The notes under the pieces are model-generated. The model did no database searches and was not told the origin of the DNA. It was given only the letters and a program-made list of their open reading frames with translations. This document shows, piece by piece, positions 22,505 through 64,000 of a DNA stretch of 64,000 bases. Position numbers and translations under genes: made by a program. Source of the stretch: Hippopus hippopus (Eukaryota > Mollusca > Bivalvia > Cardiida > Cardiidae). How positions within the stretch are numbered: position 1 is the first letter of the stretch; the number at the start of each line of letters is the position of its first letter. The DNA lies in assembly GCA_946811185.2 (NCBI GenBank), contig OX328106.1, positions 27,154,426-27,218,425 of the forward strand, written 5' to 3'.

Positions 22505-23572
22505 TCTAACTTACGCTTAATTTACGGTCTCCAGACTGATGGTAAGCATTTTGCTTCTGAAAGTTCCCCCTGTTTCTTGATTCTTGTTGGTTGCTTGTTC
22601 TTGACACTAAGTACAACGGGGTGAATTTACTTGGGTAATCTTTCCAGTGTTTGTTGATTCTACTTTTGAAAATGTTAACATTTGGTGACATTAAAATGGT
22701 ATTAAGTAGATTGTTCTACGGTTCTGTGACTCCGATACTGGAGCTATTTTTGTCATCCCCGTTTTTGACTGTTTCTTTTAAAAATACAACATGTAGTTTG
22801 AAGTTGTTTCCCCTGGTTCCGTTATAAGTTGGTAATTGGAGCAATTTCTTATTGAAGGTACTTTCATGTTCGTGATCAATCCTATTAACTTGAATCTTAT
22901 TTGCTCTTTGCCTTCTATATTCTAATGGGGGAAGTCCAAGATGAAGTCACCTTTCTTTAAATGATGGATGGCTGACGTGAGGTAGTGGTTTTTTTTTTTT
23001 TTTGTTGTTGTTGCTCTTCTTCGCATATTTTCAATTGCAATTTTTTTCTTTTAAATTAAAGAGGCCATACAGGACTTGCGAACTTAAGGTGGGGCCTAGT
23101 GCGGGACTTGCATAGATGTAGAAATATTGTTTTATCCAAACTGATGAAGGTTTAGCATATTATTCCAGAATTTCTATTTGCTGTGTTGACCTTTTTTATT
23201 ATTATTATTTTTTAAATCTTATTTTGGATTCGAAGGACAAATTGTTGTCTATTAGTACCCCTAGGTTTTTTTCTTCATTCACATTCACTATCTGTTCCTT
23301 TTCAGGGTTCCTAGTTTTCATGAAGTAGTTATGGCTACTTTTGTGTTTCCCGATATTAAGTGTTTCTTTGATTGAAATTCAGGTTCCATTTGTGTCACCA
23401 GTCACAAAAGTTAACTTCTTCTTTCTTTATGACGTTATACTTTTTAATGTCATCAGCAAATAATTTTACTGTTGTTTTAGCAACTTCCTGCAAATCATTT
23501 ATGAAGATTAGAAAAAGCGTTTGCCCTACCAACTCCCCTCCAAAATACCACTAAGTACCTTTTGACTCCTGG
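22505..23572 (-). pseudogene. Degenerate LINE reverse transcriptase (CR1/Jockey-like), 3' half
   Basis: On the minus strand, 23560-23430 reads LFLIFINDLQEV and KLFADDIKKY, the RT palm motif with F-A-D-D. Next comes an LNIGKHKSSHNYFMKT block, then NLGVLIDNNLSFESKI, a broken RPHLKFASPVW block, and finally SPNVNIFKSRINKHWKD near 22680. All are in the order expected for an RT-domain C-terminal half, but with stops and frameshifts between them. Confidence 0.8.
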
Positions 23573-24310
23573 AAAGCACAAATTTACTGGCTCGCAAGTC
23601 AGTTCTATTTGACAGAAACGCATCAGATGTATTCAACTTGAAAGTTAAGCTATTTTCCTATTCACATTGATTCAAGGAAATAAAAACCTGCGCTTTTTGC
23701 ACTGGAAACTGCAAAATAAAGCTCTGCTAATTCACTGATTTTTATGCAGTTGGCGATTGCTGTAACTGCTATATACTTTTGCTACCTATTTTTCTGAGGG
23801 GCTTTAAACCACTTTCTGATTATACGCACAGATCAAGGAATCGTTTAACTCTTTTTGAAGTACAGAGACTTACGTTTCCAGTTTACGAAACTCTGCGTTG
23901 GTTCACAGTGAAATTGATATTAAATGACGCGAATTATATTATTCTCTGAAGCGAAAAAGAAAAAGCATTTTCCGTGGTCCATTTTTTCATTCCACAAGCA
24001 CTTGCATATTGTACTTTAAGGGTGCTATGCCTTTCGACATGGAACTCGTAGATTCTTTACCAGAATTTTACAGACACTTGTACAAATGTCACATGGTCTA
24101 TATTGCCTATCACGCACGGATTATGTTGAGTCGTATTTGAACACACAGGTAAATATACAATATATTTTCAAAATATACATAATTCCCGATTGCAAAAGGT
24201 TCAACTTGAAATATGACAAAGCTCCAACGTTTATATTTCTGTATCTTTTAAGTCGTCTATCTTTTTTTTGAAATGATCTGTCCTGTTCAGTTCTTACAAC
24301 TTTGGAATTT

Positions 24311-24770
24311 GTTGTTTTCTGTTTGTAAGAAGATCTTGGAGTCACGGGAGATCAAAGTTCGAGCTTTTCAGCACACATAGCAACAAAAATTAAATATGCC
24401 AATAGAAACCTTGGCATTATTTTGAGAATCTAAACTTACCTAGATAAAACAATATTTCTAAGCCTAAAAAAAAATATGCTCAGACCCCATTTGGAGTATG
24501 GTAGTCCGGTCTGGTTGCCATACTTAAGGGAAAAAAAAATGCAGTGGAACATGTTCAGTGAAGAGCTACACAGTCTGTTCCAACAATTGTAAACCTTTCA
24601 TATATAAATCGCTTGAAATAGCTTGGGCTAACAACTTTGGAATGAGGGCCATTCTTCAGTTATTTCCCTTGATTCCAGTACTAAGTACGTTGGTCCTAAT
24701 AAGGAGATGAGATTACTTGGATTTTATCCTTGATTTTGTTGCACTGAACAGCTATGTTCTTGAGATAATA
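24311..24770 (+). pseudogene. Degenerate LINE reverse transcriptase fragment
   Basis: Conceptual translation with frame changes gives ANRNLGIILRI, LDKTIFL, LRPHLEYGSPVWLPYL, a VEHVQ.RATQSVP block and LSYINRLK.LGLTTLE. These are the thumb and connection motifs of the same LINE clade as 22505-23572, but on the opposite strand, so this is an independent insertion or part of a rearranged pair. Several stops show it is dead. Confidence 0.8.
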
Positions 24771-25690
24771 TTTCAAATAAATCTAGTTAGATTGTTTTAC
24801 AAATCGACATATACGTAGTTCCTGATGATTAAGAACAGAATTTGATTTGAAATACATGTGGACCTTACACATGCACCAAAAATCATTGTTATATTTATCG
24901 CAACATCCCCAATGGATCCAAGGATGAAAACAAAGGAATATAGATGAAAGGACCAATCTGTTATTTTGTTACCTTTAGCCTTTAGCTGGCAAGGAAGATA
25001 ATTTAATTTACAGAAATGGCCCCCAATCATACAAACGAAAAAAACGAGCAGATATGATACAGGTTATACATTGTATATTTATAAAATACTTCACAGATTT
25101 GATTCAACATCAAATAAGGGCTTGCTGCAACTATCATGTAGTTAGTCCACAAGAGTCAATCAGTTTAATCGATTGAAACACACACACAGACACACACATA
25201 CACAGACACACAAAGATAGAATTATGTAAAAACACTTGCAGTATTATATAGAGTAATTGAATTCTGTAACTCCTTACCAAACTATGTTCTATATTATGGC
25301 TCCAAATATCAGCTCCTTTCAAAGTTGTCTAAACAACCATTCGCACAACCACATTCAAAAGTTCAATCCAAGATACTTCTTGTATATTACTTTAAGAAGG
25401 GAATTTACAAGAGAAGGACTCACAGAAGCTAATAGCTTATACCATGGTGTCGGAACACGATAAATAAACAGTAAACTTGTAAGTAAACTATTCTAGTCTG
25501 GGTCCAGGCGGAAATAATTTCTTAATCACTCCTTGTCGCAGTCTACTTTAACGTTTTCCACAGATATGTGGCAAATCGTTACTTAACTATTGGCATTTTT
25601 GACACAAAGTCCGAATATACAAAAAGGAAAAAAAAAAATCGGATTAGAACCCAGGCTTATGCTATTCCAACTTAAAAAACAAACGCCCCA
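24770..25690. other. Upstream flank of the kinesin gene, no gene seen
   Basis: Apart from a (CA)n-like microsatellite at about 25180-25212, I recognise nothing in this stretch. Confidence 0.4.
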
Positions 25691-25704
25691 ACTGTTTCAC
25701 TGGA

Positions 25705-25792
25705 TATCCAATCAAAAGGACATGTACTGAAATAATATGTGTTGATTAATGTGATTGGCTGAAGCGTTAACCTTGGAGCCAAATTTGAAAAG
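25705..25792 (+). promoter_or_regulatory. CCAAT boxes plus CHR-like element before kinesin-5
   Basis: CCAAT at 25708-25712, an inverted CCAAT (GATTGG) at 25753-25758, and TTTGAA at 25784-25789. In vertebrate G2/M genes NF-Y binds paired CCAAT boxes and the DREAM/MMB complexes bind a TTTGAA or TTCGAA CHR about 25-35 bases downstream. The CCAAT-to-CHR spacing here is about 27 bases. The site is 23 bases upstream of the ATG; no TATA box is seen. The transcription start is unknown, so the assignment is inference. Confidence 0.5.
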
Positions 25793-25812
25793 TAAATACG
25801 TCAAAAAACAAA

Positions 25813-62199
<36,387 letters not shown>

Positions 62200-62260
62200 T
62201 TTCTGTGGTGCTACCCCGAGTATAGCTGTGTAATTTAAACATTGATATAATAATATATTT

Positions 62261-62735
62261 AAGCAATGCTTTGTGAAAAGGGGGCTTATTTTATCTGAAA
62301 AAAGTATTAACCTTGTCAGTCTGTGCAGGCTGACATGGGTCGAAAATTTTTACTATCCGTAAATTTTCTGCGTGTCAAAAGACCATTCTACACCCAGATC
62401 CGGTTGATTATTAGACAAAATGGGGTGCTGTTGATCCATAATTATGTGATGTCTTGCTTGGTGTAATGCATCATGGAGATGCATAAACCCTTTATCAAAT
62501 AATCCCTGGTTTTTACAACCCAGAGGAAGAAGCCTTCTGAAAACATTGTGGGAAAAGGAGAAAATGCTGGTAACCAGCATTTTCTCCTTTTCCCACAATG
62601 TTTTCTACTCTTCTAAAGTCAAGTTTCAAGTTACGTTTATTTTATCGTCTGCAAATGCTTTCAATTGGGATAAGTCTAAAATTTTGTCGTTAGGTAAAGA
62701 GTTAAGCTCCCTTTTGCCAGAGCATGGCTCATTTC
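62261..62735. repeat. Family B MITE, split by family A, downstream of kinesin
   Basis: AAGCAATGCTTTGTGAAAAG to the interruption at 62483, resuming GCTCCCTTTTGCCAGAGCAT and GGCTCATTT. It begins 62 bases after the stop codon and is probably transcribed as 3' UTR. Confidence 0.75.
62483..62705 (-). repeat. Family A MITE in family B, perfect hairpin
   Basis: ATAAACCCTTTATC left (TTAA mutated to ATAA) and GGTAAAGAGTTAA right. GAAAACATTGTGGGAAAAGG and the following 13 bases have an exact inverse after a one-base loop. Confidence 0.85.
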
Positions 62736-63049
62736 ATTTAACCCTTAATTGTTTTAACATCAATTACAACTTAAGATGGTATAGATCAAGATCAGACTTA
62801 ACCCTTGACCAAACAATCCTGAATTTTTAAGGATCTTGTGGAATTAAAGTGTTGTAAACTGGACTGCTGTTGAAAAGCTTGTTTCTTTAGTTCATTTGCC
62901 TCCATCAGGGTTAATTAGATTAGGTGAAATTTGAAGGAGGTGTACTAGTCAAGAAGAATTCTTGTTGTCAGAGTTAACTTGTTACTTTCTGACATGAATT
63001 TGCTGTATAATATAGTAATTATCAAGCAAATCATCTCATAAGCTGGATA

Positions 63050-63212
63050 ATGGACTGAATCATGAGGTTGACTGGTCCTTTGACATGCAGAAAATTGATA
63101 ATTAGCCAAAGGTTTCAAACCATGTCAGCCTGGACGGACTGCACAGGCTGACATGTGTTGATGCTTTTGGCAAATGTATGAAGCCCCCTTTTGACAGAGC
63201 ATGGCTCATATA
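63050..63212. repeat. Family B MITE, right two thirds
   Basis: GGACTGAATCATGAGGTTGA to GACAGAGCATGGCTCATAT; palindrome CATGTCAGCCTGGACGG / CTGCACAGGCTGACATG. Confidence 0.7.
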
Positions 63213-63214
63213 TT

Positions 63215-63759
63215 AAGGTTCATTACATGATAATAAGTGAAAACAATTTGGCAAAAGGAGAAATTTTCTACACTATGAGCGAGTCATTTTTCCTTTTACT
63301 ACTTTGTTTTCAAAAGTGGAGTGCTGTAGAAGGAAAAAAATGCATTTAGGTGGTGAAATATTCAGGTTCATGAGAGAGAGGGGGGGCAAATTTTCTCACA
63401 AGGCCTATTATTAAATTTCTGTGTCTTTTTTCACAGTTTTTAATTCTCTTGCAAAATTCTTATCCTTATTCGCTAACTGTTATCTGCTTTTACTGGTATC
63501 ATGTAAGATTTAGTACTTCTTTTGTACATAACTTTGATTGTTTATGTAAAACTACCTGTAAAGTTGTTTGCTACTTGTAAAATTTTTATATGTATAACCC
63601 TACAAAATGCACATTTTCACAAAGTTCTTCCCAACATGCTGTTATTTTTTTACCTTGATACATTAACAAGGAGCTGTAGTTGTCCAAGAATCCAATTTTA
63701 GATGACTGACTGGAAGCATTGAAAAAATGTCTCCCATCAAACTTTGTTCTTTACAAGAC
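63215..63759. other. 3' flank of kinesin, nothing recognised
   Basis: AT-rich without a gene, repeat boundary or convincing polyadenylation signal; one ATTAAA at about 63409. Confidence 0.4.
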
Positions 63760-63972
63760 AAAATTTCATCCTAATCCAAATTGAAAGCATTTGAAGGTGA
63801 CAAATTTAAATGTAGCTCAAATGATTGGGCTTCTCTTTAAAAACAGTAAAAAACTGTTGAAATTAGAGAAAATGCTGGTTATCAGCTTTTTCTCCTCTTT
63901 CACCCACAAGGTTTTTAGAAGCCTTTTTTCCCCGGAGGTCATTGAAGACCGAGTCTGTTTGGTGAAGGGTTG
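63760..63972 (+). repeat. Family A MITE
   Basis: AATTTCATCCTAATCCAAAT, core AATGCTGGTTATCAGC, right end GGTGAAGGGTTGGG. Confidence 0.55.
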
Positions 63973-64000
63973 GGATTTTTTTATTTTTTTTTTTATTTTG

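Noticed and set aside
25184..25212. CA repeat as promoter Z-DNA for the kinesin gene
   Set aside because: It is 600 bases upstream and interrupted; there is no evidence for a regulatory role.

Overview
The window is animal nuclear DNA, AT-rich, with short exons, GT-AG introns and very dense interspersed repeats. Two protein-coding genes could be reconstructed exon by exon. Their sequence, together with repeat families of a kind I associate with bivalves, suggests a bivalve mollusc, perhaps a heterodont; the species is not fixed by anything seen here.

Layout: (1) 1-8.8 kb is intergenic, made of MITEs, tRNA-derived SINEs and minisatellites. (2) 20,770 down to 8,777 on the minus strand is an eight-exon PLPBP/PROSC (YggS-family) gene: the PLP-binding homeostasis protein, predicted 332 aa, with an intact PLP lysine and an unusually long Ser/Thr-rich C-terminal tail. 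(3) 20.8-25.8 kb is a divergent intergenic gap holding a decayed minisatellite carrier and two degenerate LINE reverse transcriptase fragments. (4) 25,813-62,199 on the plus strand is a 23-exon kinesin-5 (KIF11/Eg5/BimC) gene, predicted 1,078 aa, with complete motor, coiled-coil stalk and BimC box. Every exon joins its neighbours in frame. (5) 62.2-64 kb is 3' flank, again made of nested repeats.

The two genes are head to head about 5 kb apart and have unrelated jobs: vitamin B6 homeostasis and mitotic spindle bipolarity. The kinesin promoter has two CCAAT boxes followed by a CHR-like TTTGAA just before the start codon, the arrangement expected for a G2/M gene.

The most notable non-genic content is the transposon landscape. 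About 50 copies of a roughly 225-bp element (family A) have TTAA ends and CCCTTT termini, as in piggyBac, and a near-perfect internal hairpin. They share the introns with a second palindromic family (B), and A is nested at the same TTAA of B twice. Several larger non-autonomous DNA transposons lie inside kinesin introns. These include a 0.9-kb foldback element with ~285-bp arms and a 10-12-bp target duplication that landed in the hairpin loop of a family A copy, and nested TIR elements in introns 1 and 8 that carry arrays of a TACGGA motif. Element boundaries are read by eye and approximate unless a target duplication is stated.
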